Origin: Deltaproteobacteria bacterium
GTDB taxonomy: Bacteria > Desulfobacterota > BSN033 > UBA1163
Direction: 5' to 3'
DNA length: 8,429 nt
Assembly (NCBI GenBank): GCA_016875155.1
Contig: VGSD01000101.1
Location: forward strand, 1-8,429
Shown here: positions 1 to 6,692 of the stretch, piece by piece
Layout of the letters: every line of letters begins with the position of its first letter
Position numbering within the stretch: position 1 is the first letter of the stretch
The notes under the pieces: model-generated
Databases searched by the model: none
Seen by the model: the letters and a program-made list of their open reading frames with translations, nothing else
Told to the model about the DNA's origin: nothing
Made by a program: the position numbers and the translations under genes

Positions 1-27
1 AATAAGGAAGAAGGTAAAAAGAAGTGA
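1..27 (+). CDS. Possible C-terminal tail of an upstream gene
   Basis: Reading from base 1 in frame 1 gives a short lysine- and glutamate-rich stretch (NKEEGKKK) and then a TGA at 25-27. A charged tail like this is common at bacterial C-termini. The following sequence turns at once into non-coding repeat, which fits a gene ending here. In related bacteria ribD often follows nrdR, but eight residues cannot identify the protein. This is a weak call that rests only on the open frame and the position of the stop. Confidence 0.25.
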   Translation, partial: NKEEGKKK

Positions 28-42
28 ACTCGATAGGCGGGA

Positions 43-165
43 ATCAGGTTACCAGGAAATCAGGATGCAGGATAGCAGGCTATCAGGATATCAGAAAAAC
101 GGAAAAAGATAATTTTAACCTGATACCCGGATGTCCTGATATCCACTACCTGGTAGCCTGATACC
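43..165. repeat. Inverted array of ATCAGG-type words upstream of ribD
   Basis: The left arm (43-94) is a run of degenerate words of the form ATCAGG, ACCAGG, GCAGGAT and GCAGGCT. The right arm (119-165) carries the reverse complements: CCTGATACC, TCCTGATATCC, ACCTGGTAG and CCTGATACC. GGATATCAG (86-94) pairs perfectly with CTGATATCC (136-144). The words around 73-84 and 152-163 pair at about 10 of 12 positions. An A-rich spacer of about 25 bases separates the arms. It fills most of the gap before ribD and could fold as a long imperfect hairpin in RNA. No coding function is visible. Confidence 0.75.
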
Positions 166-240
166 CCGATAACTGCTAAAACGTGTATCGAACTGAACCC
201 TTCGCAAACTCTTGCTTGATACCTGACGTTGAGTTTTTTT

Positions 241-1347
241 ATGAAAGATGACGAGCGTTGGATGAGGCGGGCTCTCCGGCTTGCTGAAAAGGGGAGAGGG
301 AGAACATCGCCCAATCCCATGGTAGGAGCGGTCCTCGTAAGAGAAGGAAGGATCGTTGGAGAAGGGTATCATATGAGGGCAGGGGAGCCCCATGCAGAGA
401 TCAATGCCCTGCAAAAGGCAGGGGGAGAGGCGAAAGGTGCCACTCTCTACATCAATCTTGAACCCTGTACTCATCATGGAAAGACCCCTCCCTGTGCCCC
501 TGCCTTGATCCAGGCAGGCATCAAAAGGGCAGTGGTTGGAATGGAAGACCCCAATCCTATGGTGAAAGGGAAAGGGCTGGAGATGCTCCGAACCGCTGGC
601 CTTCAGGTGGAAGTTGGAATTTTCAAAGAAGCCTGTCAGAAACTGAATGAAGCCTTCTGCAAGTATATCCAGACCAAAGAGCCCTTTGTCATTTTAAAAA
701 TTGCTGCAACGATTGATGGTAAAATTGCCACGCAACATGGGGAGTCAAAATGGATTACCGGAGAAAAATCGAGGCATCTTGTCCACCATCTGAGAAACGA
801 GGCAGACGGCATTCTCGTGGGTATTGGTACCATTCTCAAAGACGATCCTCTGCTGACCGCACGTATCAGAGGGGGGAAGGATGCTTATCGAATTGTACTC
901 GATAGCCATTTGAGGATCCCAGAAAATGCAAAAATCATTGATCGCAATCCAGAAAAGACGATTATCGCAACAACCAAGTTAACCCCTAAAGAAAAGATAG
1001 AGGGGTTTGAAAAGAGAGGGGTTCAGGTTTTGATTCTCAATTCCAAAGAGGGAAAAGTCAACCTGAGGTCTCTCCTTCTAAAGTTAGGGGAGATGGGCAT
1101 GATGAGTCTTCTCGTCGAAGGAGGAAACGAAGTAAACGGTTCCTTCCTGGAAGAGGGGTTGTTCGACAAGATCTTTCTTTTTCTCTCTCCGAGGTTGTTA
1201 GGGGGACAGGCATTAGGAATGTTCGGAGGGAGAGGGGTCGAGAAACTTGAGGAAACGCTTTTTCTGAACCTGGTCAAAATTAAAAAAATGGGGGACGATA
1301 TTCTTTTTGAAGGATATCCGAAGAAGTTATGTTCACAGGAATCATAG
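241..1347 (+). CDS. ribD: Bifunctional diaminohydroxyphosphoribosylaminopyrimidine deaminase / 5-amino-6-(5-phosphoribosylamino)uracil reductase RibD
   Basis: This is the second step of riboflavin synthesis in the cytoplasm: deamination of the pyrimidine made by GTP cyclohydrolase II, then NADPH-dependent reduction of its ribose. The product is 368 aa, normal for the family. The N-terminal cytidine-deaminase fold shows the zinc motif HAE (residues 51-53) and PC-x8-C (Cys76 and Cys85, within EPCTHHGKTPPC). The reductase domain starts near residue 148 and shows ATIDGKIAT (156-164), ILVGIGTILKDDP and LLVEGGNEVNGSFL. The ATG at 241 was chosen because MKDDERWMRRAL aligns with known RibD N-termini. 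A TTG at 229 would add four residues. Neither start has a clear Shine-Dalgarno sequence. The gene is the first of the rib operon, and its 3' end overlaps ribE by 19 bp. Confidence 0.95.
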   Translation: MKDDERWMRRALRLAEKGRGRTSPNPMVGAVLVREGRIVGEGYHMRAGEPHAEINALQKAGGEAKGATLYINLEPCTHHGKTPPCAPALIQAGIKRAVVGMEDPNPMVKGKGLEMLRTAGLQVEVGIFKEACQKLNEAFCKYIQTKEPFVILKIAATIDGKIATQHGESKWITGEKSRHLVHHLRNEADGILVGIGTILKDDPLLTARIRGGKDAYRIVLDSHLRIPENAKIIDRNPEKTIIATTKLTPKEKIEGFEKRGVQVLILNSKEGKVNLRSLLLKLGEMGMMSLLVEGGNEVNGSFLEEGLFDKIFLFLSPRLLGGQALGMFGGRGVEKLEETLFLNLVKIKKMGDDILFEGYPKKLCSQES

Positions 1348-1994
1348 AGGGAAAAGGGAAGATTTTAAAGATTGAATACAGGGGGGAGGCGAGAAGGTTA
1401 TCGATCGAATTCCCTTCTCATTTGACAGATGTGCAACTTGGTGATAGTATTAGTATAAATGGTGTTTGTTTAACTGTTACGGAAAGACAGGGATTGGTCT
1501 CAAAGTTCGACCTGTCCGACGAAACGATCAAAAAAAGTGCTCTGGGTGAGCTTAAAGAAGGTTATTGGGTTAACCTGGAGTGCGCTTTAAAACTGAATGG
1601 CCGTCTGGGAGGGCATTTCGTTACAGGACATATCGATGGTATTGGTATGATCACAGAGAAGAGAAAAGAGAGGGATTTTTATAAATTAAAAGTGAAGCTT
1701 CCTGAAAATTTGTCGAAGTACGTCGTTCCTAAGGGATCCATTGCGATCGATGGGATCAGTTTAACGGTTAACGAATGTAGGGGCAATGAGATTCTGCTCA
1801 CGCTTATCCCGTATACCTTGGAGAAAACAACTCTGGTGGATAAAAGAGTCAGTGATCATGTCAATCTGGAGACAGACATTTTAGGTAAGTATGTAGAAAA
1901 ACTTTTAAAAGGGGAGGGAGACTCAAAAGGTTTAAGCCTCTCCTTTTTGAAAGAGCATGGCATTCTAGGCGGTAGTGAGGAAACCGATGGTTAG
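1329..1994 (+). CDS. ribE: Riboflavin synthase, alpha chain
   Basis: It catalyses the last step of the pathway, the dismutation of two 6,7-dimethyl-8-ribityllumazine molecules into riboflavin and a pyrimidine that is recycled by RibH. The 221-aa protein has the expected two tandem lumazine-binding barrels. The first begins with MFTGIIEG and carries GVCLTV at 45-50. The second begins near [11 protein letters not shown] (94-104) and carries GISLTV at 142-147, followed by PYTLEKTTL (161-169). About 25 residues after the second barrel form a variable tail whose coding sequence runs into ribBA. The ATG lies inside ribD, with AAGAAG just before it, so coupled translation is likely. The match to the family is clear over the full length. 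Confidence 0.95.
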   Translation: MFTGIIEGKGKILKIEYRGEARRLSIEFPSHLTDVQLGDSISINGVCLTVTERQGLVSKFDLSDETIKKSALGELKEGYWVNLECALKLNGRLGGHFVTGHIDGIGMITEKRKERDFYKLKVKLPENLSKYVVPKGSIAIDGISLTVNECRGNEILLTLIPYTLEKTTLVDKRVSDHVNLETDILGKYVEKLLKGEGDSKGLSLSFLKEHGILGGSEETDG

Positions 1995-3198
1995 CACGAT
2001 TGAAGAGGCTTTAAAAGACATTCGAGAAGGTAGAATGGTCATCCTCGTCGATGACGAAGATCGTGAGAATGAGGGTGACCTCACGATGGCCGCAGAGAAA
2101 GTGACGCCTGAGGCCATCAATTTTATGGCAAAATATGGAAGGGGACTCATCTGTCTGACATTGAATGAAGCACGCCTGAATGAGCTTCGGCTTCCAATGA
2201 TGGTTTCTGATAATACCTCTCGGTTTCAGACTGCTTTTACTGTATCGATCGATGCAAGAAAAGGGGTGACCACCGGCATTTCAGCAGCCGACCGCGCTAC
2301 CACCATTCTTACAGCCATTGATGACAAAGCGACAACGGATGACCTTGTCTCACCAGGCCATATCTTTCCTTTGAGAGCCAGGGACGGTGGGGTTCTGGTC
2401 AGAACAGGTCAGACTGAAGGATCCGTTGACCTGTCCCGTTTGGCTGGCCTCAGACCCTACGGGGTCATTTGCGAGATCATGAACGAGGATGGCACCATGT
2501 CCAGGATGCCCGATCTTCAGATCTTTGCGAAAAAGCATGATTTGAAGATTGTCACCATTGCCGATCTCATTAAATATAGGCTTCACAAAGAAAGTTTAGT
2601 TCGAAGGATAGCAGAAGCAAAAATCCCGACCAAATATGGGGGCATGTTTACTGCCATTGCCTATGAGAACGACGTCGACCCTTTCCATCATCTCGCGTTG
2701 GTCAAAGGAGACATCCAGCCTGATGACGAAGTCCTGGTCAGGGTCCACTCCCAGTGCCTGACAGGAGATGTGTTTGGATCCAGACGATGTGACTGTGAGG
2801 AACAACTTCATAAGGCAATGGCCATGGTGGAAAAAGAGGGGAAGGGCGTTATCGTCTATATGAGGCAAGAGGGAAGGGGAATCGGGTTGGTGAATAAATT
2901 AAGGGCTTACTGCCTGCAAGACCTTGGAAAGGATACGGTGGAAGCCAATGAGGCGCTTGGATTTCAGGCCGATATGAGGGACTATGGAATCGGAGCACAG
3001 ATTCTCGCAGACTTGGGCCTTCATAAGATCAAACTGATGACGAACAATCCGAGAAAGATTAAAGGGCTCGAGGGGTATGGGATTAAAGTGATTGAGAGGA
3101 TTCCCATTGAGTCGAAGCCCAGACAAGAAAATATTGAGTATCTGAAGACAAAAGCGAAGAAGATGGGTCATATCCTCTCCATCAAACCAGGAGATTGA
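1987..3198 (+). CDS. ribBA: Bifunctional 3,4-dihydroxy-2-butanone-4-phosphate synthase / GTP cyclohydrolase II RibBA
   Basis: It supplies both entry branches of riboflavin synthesis: the four-carbon unit from ribulose-5-phosphate (RibB part) and the pyrimidine from GTP (RibA part). The length is 403 aa. The RibB domain (about 1-200) has [11 protein letters not shown] (22-32), [11 protein letters not shown] (96-106), [10 protein letters not shown] (122-131) and [11 protein letters not shown] (161-171). The RibA domain (about 208-403) has zinc ligands Cys257, Cys268 and Cys270, then [19 protein letters not shown] and NNPRKI. Residue 142 is Gln (TGQTE), where most DHBP synthases have a metal-binding His (GHTE). 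Residue 256 is Gln where Glu is common (HSEC). The ATG at 1987 is preferred over the GTG at 1975 because GTGAGG (1975-1980) then serves as its ribosome binding site six bases away. It overlaps ribE by 8 bp. Confidence 0.94.
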   Translation: MVSTIEEALKDIREGRMVILVDDEDRENEGDLTMAAEKVTPEAINFMAKYGRGLICLTLNEARLNELRLPMMVSDNTSRFQTAFTVSIDARKGVTTGISAADRATTILTAIDDKATTDDLVSPGHIFPLRARDGGVLVRTGQTEGSVDLSRLAGLRPYGVICEIMNEDGTMSRMPDLQIFAKKHDLKIVTIADLIKYRLHKESLVRRIAEAKIPTKYGGMFTAIAYENDVDPFHHLALVKGDIQPDDEVLVRVHSQCLTGDVFGSRRCDCEEQLHKAMAMVEKEGKGVIVYMRQEGRGIGLVNKLRAYCLQDLGKDTVEANEALGFQADMRDYGIGAQILADLGLHKIKLMTNNPRKIKGLEGYGIKVIERIPIESKPRQENIEYLKTKAKKMGHILSIKPGD

Positions 3199-3227
3199 TC
3201 TATTACTTTGTTTGATAGTAGGCAAAG

Positions 3228-3251
3228 CCTTGAACCTCACATGGTTCAGGG
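3228..3251 (+). promoter_or_regulatory. Hairpin directly upstream of the ribH ribosome binding site
   Basis: CCTTGAACC (3228-3236) pairs with GGTTCAGGG (3243-3251) over nine pairs including one G-U, around a six-base loop TCACAT. The AGGAG of ribH starts at 3255, only three bases after the stem. No U-run follows, so it is not an intrinsic terminator. It fills the 67-bp ribBA-ribH gap. It could protect or process the ribH message or modulate ribH translation. The structure is read from sequence; the role is inferred. Confidence 0.6.
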
Positions 3252-3265
3252 GAAAGGAGATGAGG

Positions 3266-3739
3266 ATGGCAAAGACCATTGAAGGCAAATTGATGGCAAA
3301 AGGGCTTAAATTTGGGATCGTTTTAAGCCGGTTTAACAGTTTCGTGAGCGACCGCCTGTTAGAAGGCGCACTGGATGCATTACGAAGAAGCGGAGCGGAG
3401 GATGGGGATTGCTCGGTGGTCCGTGTTCCCGGCTCTTTTGAAATACCGCTGGCAGCCAAGAAAATGGCTAAGAGCGGACGGTATGATGCCCTGATCTGTC
3501 TCGGCTGTGTCATCCGGGGTGCCACCCCCCATTTTGAATATATTGCCACCGAAGTCACTAAAGGGATTGCCAGTATCAGCCTGGAAAGTGAAATTCCTGT
3601 CTCCTTTGGAGTCCTCATCACCGACACGATCGAACAGGCCATTGAAAGGGCAGGCACCAAGGTGGGCAATAAAGGATTCGATGCCGCTATGTCAGCGATT
3701 GAGATGGCTAATCTCATGAAAGAAATTGGGAAAAAATAA
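3266..3739 (+). CDS. ribH: 6,7-dimethyl-8-ribityllumazine synthase
   Basis: It condenses the RibA/RibD-derived pyrimidine with the RibB product to give lumazine, the substrate of RibE. Family members assemble as pentamers or 60-subunit capsids. The length is 157 aa, typical for the family. Visible motifs are SRFN (21-24), VPGSFEIP (54-61), GATPH with the catalytic His at 89, and [19 protein letters not shown] (119-137). The ATG at 3266 was chosen because AGGAG (3255-3259) lies six bases upstream. The same AGGAG abuts the in-frame ATG at 3260, and a TTG at 3212 would translate through the hairpin at 3228-3251. It is the fourth rib gene, 67 bp after ribBA and 55 bp before nusB. Confidence 0.95.
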   Translation: MAKTIEGKLMAKGLKFGIVLSRFNSFVSDRLLEGALDALRRSGAEDGDCSVVRVPGSFEIPLAAKKMAKSGRYDALICLGCVIRGATPHFEYIATEVTKGIASISLESEIPVSFGVLITDTIEQAIERAGTKVGNKGFDAAMSAIEMANLMKEIGKK

Positions 3740-3794
3740 CCTGATTGTCACGTAGAATAGATCATGATGATTCCTCTGGAAGGATAAGGGATTT

Positions 3795-4211
3795 TTGGGA
3801 GAGAGAAGAAAATCGAGGGAGTTTGCCCTCCAGGTTCTTTATCAACTTGAAATTACGAAACAGGATGCCCTTCAGGCGATGGTTCGATCGAGGAAGAATT
3901 TTTCGCCTGAGGAAGCAGAGGATGAGTTTGCAAAACGGATTGTCATCGGAGTGCTGGAGCATCGCCAGGAGATTGACCGTCTGATCGAAGAGCGTTCCGA
4001 AAACTGGCGATTGGATCGCATGACGGCCATCGATCGGAATATCCTCCGGATCGCTCTCTTCGAGCTTTTATACTGCAGTGAGATCCCGCCCAAAGTTACC
4101 ATCAATGAAGCTATTGATCTTGGAAAAAGGTACGGTTCTGAAGAGTCGGGAAGTTTTATTAATGGGATCCTCGACCGGATTCAGAATGAAGTGATCCGAA
4201 AACCATTGTGA
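3795..4211 (+). CDS. nusB: Transcription antitermination protein NusB
   Basis: NusB binds boxA RNA together with NusE (ribosomal protein S10) and keeps RNA polymerase elongating through rRNA operons. The 138-aa product has the usual size and conserved parts: GERRKSREFALQVLYQLE near the N-terminus, TAIDRNILRIALFELLY in the middle, and VTINEAIDLGKRYG followed by SFINGILDRI at the end. The start is a TTG at 3795, read as Met. No in-frame ATG lies at the right place, and the conserved N-terminus begins exactly there. GGAAGGATAAGGG (3778-3790) provides the ribosome binding site. nusB directly after ribH is a common arrangement, and the two are probably cotranscribed. Confidence 0.93.
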   Translation: MGERRKSREFALQVLYQLEITKQDALQAMVRSRKNFSPEEAEDEFAKRIVIGVLEHRQEIDRLIEERSENWRLDRMTAIDRNILRIALFELLYCSEIPPKVTINEAIDLGKRYGSEESGSFINGILDRIQNEVIRKPL

Positions 4212-4218
4212 ATTTATC

Positions 4219-4328
4219 GGTCAAGGTCACGGCGACGAAGCCCGTATCGTTCATAAAAGGTTACGTTTGCCGTTTTTAATACTCTTTTTACGTAACCGTT
4301 ACCGTTAACCAAAACGGGCATCGTAACC
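4219..4328. repeat. Inverted array of CGTTACC-type words between nusB and the M17_N gene
   Basis: The right arm carries CGTAACC (4291-4297), CGTTACC (4297-4303), CGTTAACC (4303-4310) and another CGTAACC (4322-4328). The left arm carries related reverse-complement words: GGTCAAGG (4219-4226), GGTCACGG (4225-4232) and GGTTACGT (4259-4266). GGTTACGT pairs perfectly with ACGTAACC (4290-4297) around a T-rich spacer. GCCCGT (4240-4245) pairs with ACGGGC (4314-4319) outside it, giving a nested imperfect hairpin. The element occupies nearly the whole 141-bp gap and has no coding potential. Confidence 0.7.
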
Positions 4329-4352
4329 CTAGCCTAAAAACTTTTATACTTT

Positions 4353-4955
4353 ATGGACATCATCATTTCAAAGGAACCGGTTGATCTTCAGGAAAGCGAT
4401 CTGTTGATCACTACTCTTTTCCAAGACGAAAGGCCATTGAGGGGCTCAGTCGGCTGGGTGGACTGGAGACTCAACGGGAGAGTGTCCCGCCTGCTGACCG
4501 AAAACAAATTGAAAGGCGAATGGGGAGAGAGGATTTTGATCCCATCGGAAGGAAGAATTTCACCCCGCCTGATCCTCCTCTTCGGCTTGGGAGAAGTAAG
4601 GGAGTATAGTTATTTATCTGTGAGGGAAATCGTTCCCTTCATCACGGAAATCCTCAAAAACTTAAAAGCCTCCCACCTCTGTTTCTCGCTTCCTTTCGGT
4701 GAGGAATATAATGTAGATTGCAGCAAGCTAACAGAAGTCCTCATCGAGGGGATAACGGATCGTTTGGACCAATATCCATCGGATCGCGAATGGATTGAGA
4801 ACCTGACGCTCTCGTTTGGAGAGGGGGAGGAACGATTTTCTGAAATTCTCTATGGCGTTCAAACAGCCAAGTCCATCTTAAAAGATCGGCTCCAAATTAG
4901 AATTTTGACTCCTTCCAAAGCCCATCACGAAACCAGCCTGACCCGCAAAACCTAA
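4353..4955 (+). CDS. Stand-alone M17 leucyl-aminopeptidase N-terminal (macro-like) domain protein
   Basis: The 200-aa product resembles the N-terminal domain of M17 cytosol aminopeptidases (Peptidase_M17_N type). Recognisable parts are LLITTLFQDERPLRG near residue 17, VDWRLNGRVSRLL (36-48), GERILIPSEGRI (58-69) and the hydrophobic strand plus glycine turn RLILLFGLGE (72-81). The C-terminal metallopeptidase domain of full M17 enzymes (about 480-500 aa in total) is absent, and the frame closes with a normal stop. There is no downstream peptidase remnant: ilvE begins 92 bp later. It is therefore probably a regulatory or ligand-binding protein and not an active peptidase. No signal peptide or membrane segment is visible. 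There is no Shine-Dalgarno sequence before the ATG. The domain call is from memory of the family motif. Confidence 0.7.
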   Translation: MDIIISKEPVDLQESDLLITTLFQDERPLRGSVGWVDWRLNGRVSRLLTENKLKGEWGERILIPSEGRISPRLILLFGLGEVREYSYLSVREIVPFITEILKNLKASHLCFSLPFGEEYNVDCSKLTEVLIEGITDRLDQYPSDREWIENLTLSFGEGEERFSEILYGVQTAKSILKDRLQIRILTPSKAHHETSLTRKT

Positions 4956-4977
4956 ATCTATCCATTTTCCATTTTTT

Positions 4978-5006
4978 TTGACAATTGCCCTGAAATAGGA
5001 TAAAGG
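4978..5006 (+). promoter_or_regulatory. Candidate sigma70 promoter for ilvE
   Basis: A perfect -35 box TTGACA (4978-4983) follows a run of eight T. The -10 box is poor: TAAAGG (5001-5006) has the best spacing at 17 bp, while TAGGAT (4996-5001) matches better but sits only 12 bp away. The position, about 40 bp ahead of the strong ilvE ribosome binding site AGGAGGG (5033-5039), supports a promoter. The weak -10 keeps confidence low. Confidence 0.35.
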
Positions 5007-5047
5007 GATACCCATAGAGTTGAATTTACATCAGGAGGGATGTCGCC

Positions 5048-5965
5048 ATGGTGCAGAAGTTGGAGAAGATATGGATGGATGGAAAATTGATCCCCTGGGA
5101 CGAAGCGAAAGTCCATGTATTAACTCACACGCTTCATTACGGGTTGGGCGTCTTTGAGGGAATACGGTGTTACCTCTGCCATGACGGAAGGTCCGCTGTT
5201 TATCGATTGAGGGAGCATATCGATCGGTTCTGTGACTCGGCACATATCGGAGAGATGAAGCTTCCCTTTTCAAAAAAGGATTTGGCAGACGCCTGCAAGG
5301 AAACATTAAGGGCAAATGGTTTGAAGGCAGGATACATCCGACCCCTTGCCTTCATCGGTGAGGGGGTGATGGGGGTCTACCCCGGAGATAATCCGATTCG
5401 GGTGGCAATCATCACCTGGTCATGGGGAGCCTATTTAGGCGATGAAGCTCTAGAGAAAGGGATCCGTGTCAAGACCTCTTCTTTTAACCGCCATCATGTT
5501 AATGTGATGATGACCAAGGCTAAGATCTCAGGAAATTATGTTAATTCGGTCCTCGCCAAGAGGGAAGCCATGAAATTGGGATATGATGAAGCCTTGATGC
5601 TTGATACCGAAGGTTATGTGTCTGAGGCCAGCGGAGAGAATATCTTTATCGTTAAGAATGGCGTGATCAAAACCACTCCACTTACATCTATCCTTCCCGG
5701 GATTACCAGGGATTCGATCATTCAAATTGCCAAAACAAGAAAGATACCTCTCGTTGAAGATAAGTTTACCCGGGATGAACTCTACACGGCTCATGAAGCC
5801 TTTTTTACTGGAACAGCCGCGGAAATAACACCCATCCGTGAAGTGGACAATCGTCAGATCGGTGAAGGGAAACCTGGCCCTGTGACCAAAGAACTTCAGG
5901 CGGCTTTCTTCGATATCGTAAAGGGCAAAAACCCAGAATTCAGGGAATGGCTCGATTATTTATGA
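5048..5965 (+). CDS. ilvE: Branched-chain amino acid aminotransferase (class IV, PLP-dependent)
   Basis: It transfers the amino group between glutamate and the branched-chain 2-oxo acids, the last step of Leu, Ile and Val synthesis or the first step of their breakdown. The 305-aa length fits the family. The fold-type IV signature is present: [11 protein letters not shown] (30-40), GYIRPLAF (95-102), the PLP lysine at 159 in [23 protein letters not shown] (190-200) with Glu193, LPGITRD (216-222) and [10 protein letters not shown] (253-262). The AGGAGGG eight bases before the ATG is the strongest ribosome binding site in the window. A second ATG at 5040 is out of frame. A D-amino acid aminotransferase or an aminodeoxychorismate lyase is less likely, given the close match to IlvE motifs. 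Confidence 0.92.
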   Translation: MVQKLEKIWMDGKLIPWDEAKVHVLTHTLHYGLGVFEGIRCYLCHDGRSAVYRLREHIDRFCDSAHIGEMKLPFSKKDLADACKETLRANGLKAGYIRPLAFIGEGVMGVYPGDNPIRVAIITWSWGAYLGDEALEKGIRVKTSSFNRHHVNVMMTKAKISGNYVNSVLAKREAMKLGYDEALMLDTEGYVSEASGENIFIVKNGVIKTTPLTSILPGITRDSIIQIAKTRKIPLVEDKFTRDELYTAHEAFFTGTAAEITPIREVDNRQIGEGKPGPVTKELQAAFFDIVKGKNPEFREWLDYL

Positions 5966-5970
5966 TGTAA

Positions 5971-6064
5971 GGAATAATGGAATAGTGGAATACTGGAATG
6001 ATGATTTATAGAGGATTTGCTTCTTAAAACCCAATGTTCCAATATTCCATTCTTCCAGCCTTCC
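5971..6064. repeat. Inverted array of 8-bp TGGAATAn words between ilvE and the NYN gene
   Basis: The left arm repeats with an exact 8-base period: GGAATAAT (5971), TGGAATAG (5978), TGGAATAC (5986) and TGGAATGA (5994). The right arm (6031-6064) repeats the reverse complement with the same period: GTTCCAAT (6036), ATTCCATT (6044), CTTCCAGC (6052) and CTTCC (6060). The two arms of about 33 bases align throughout, with TGGAA conserved in each unit, around a spacer of about 27 bases. The element fills the gap and ends 12 bases before the NYN start codon, so it lies in that gene's 5' leader if the two genes are cotranscribed. Confidence 0.85.
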
Positions 6065-6076
6065 TTTTTAACAACC

Positions 6077-6592
6077 ATGCTTCTCCTTATCGATGGTTAT
6101 AACCTCCTCCACTCCGGCCGGACCCTCGTTAGATTAAATTCCATTGAACTTCAATGGGAAAGGGACCGTCTCATTGAAAAGCTTTCACTTTACCGTCAGA
6201 CCAAATCAATTGAGATCATTGCCGTCTTTGATGGCTGGCAGGCAGGCTGGAGCACAGAAAAAAAAGAGAGGAAGAATGGGATTGACCTGATCTTCTCAAG
6301 AGTCGGTGAGAAGGCAGATGAGGTGATCAAGAGGCTGATCAAGGAAAAAGGTTCTGGGGTCATGGTTGTTACTTCTGACAGGGAAATATCAAACTATGCC
6401 AACAAGTTTTCGGTCCCGGTCATTCCCTCCGACCAGTTTCTGGAGAAATTAGAAAGAGGCTCCTTTGAGTTTAAAAGAGAAGACTGGAAAGATGATGAGG
6501 AGGAAGAGGATAAGGGGAGCAAGAAAAAGGGTCCTTCAAGGCAACTCTCAAAGAAAGAGAAAAGACTCAGAACTGCGCTGAAAAAACTTTAA
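6077..6592 (+). CDS. YacP/Rae1-like NYN-domain (PIN-like) ribonuclease
   Basis: The 171-aa product has the layout of the YacP-like NYN family, whose Bacillus member Rae1 cuts mRNA in the ribosomal A site. The acidic residues expected for metal binding are present: Asp6 in LLLIDGYNLL, Asp52 in AVFDGW, Asp81 in EKADEVIKRL and Asp101 in VVTSDREI. Residues 1 to about 140 cover the domain. The C-terminus is a charged tail, acidic first (DDEEEEDKG) and then lysine- and arginine-rich, which could bind RNA or ribosomes. The ATG at 6077 begins exactly at the conserved strand. An in-frame TTG at 6017 would translate through the repeat element and was rejected. No Shine-Dalgarno sequence is visible. The substrate in this organism is unknown. 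Confidence 0.82.
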   Translation: MLLLIDGYNLLHSGRTLVRLNSIELQWERDRLIEKLSLYRQTKSIEIIAVFDGWQAGWSTEKKERKNGIDLIFSRVGEKADEVIKRLIKEKGSGVMVVTSDREISNYANKFSVPVIPSDQFLEKLERGSFEFKREDWKDDEEEEDKGSKKKGPSRQLSKKEKRLRTALKKL

Positions 6593-6613
6593 AGGTTTTT
6601 ATCATTCCGCAAT

Positions 6614-6684
6614 CCCTGCCTGCCGAAGCCTTTGCTTACCTGGCAGTTTCTTTGGTCGAGCCTGCAGATCGGCGAAGGCGGGCG
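6614..6684. repeat. GC-rich imperfect inverted repeat in the convergent NYN/plsY gap
   Basis: The left part CCCTGCCTGCCGAAGCC (6614-6630) and the right part CGGCGAAGGCGGGCG (6670-6684) are approximate reverse complements; the core GCCTGCCGAAGCC matches at about 9 of 13 positions. It lies between the ends of two converging genes, where a two-way terminator would be expected. No run of T closes a stem tightly, so an intrinsic terminator cannot be claimed. It is more GC-rich than the flanking genes and may be a worn member of the same class of inverted word arrays. Confidence 0.4.
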
Positions 6685-6692
6685 AAATCGAA

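Noticed and set aside
1..240. FMN riboswitch ahead of ribD
   Set aside because: I could not find the conserved FMN aptamer blocks (such as AGGGTGAATTCCC or the CCGGCGGT core). The region is repeat words instead. A covariance-model search was not possible here.
2752..2763. HSQC in place of HSEC at the RibA zinc site as an inactivating change
   Set aside because: The three zinc cysteines and all other GTP cyclohydrolase II motifs are intact, and this position is not invariant among homologues as far as I recall, so loss of function is not supported.
2899..3717. Long minus-strand open frame (272 codons) opposite ribBA and ribH
   Set aside because: It lies entirely antisense to two clear enzyme genes and the non-coding hairpin, and its translation has no recognisable motif. 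Open antisense frames of this length arise easily from the codon usage here.
4972..4979. Intrinsic terminator at the T8 run after the M17_N gene
   Set aside because: No GC-rich stem precedes the T run. It merges into the TTGACA of the candidate ilvE promoter.
5971..6064. CRISPR array in the 8-bp-periodic repeat
   Set aside because: Units are only 8 bases, degenerate and without unique spacers, and the two halves are inverted. No cas gene is in the window.
6017..6076. TTG start for a longer NYN protein
   Set aside because: The added 20 residues are encoded by the right arm of the TGGAATAn repeat array, and the family begins at the MLLLIDGYN strand at 6077.
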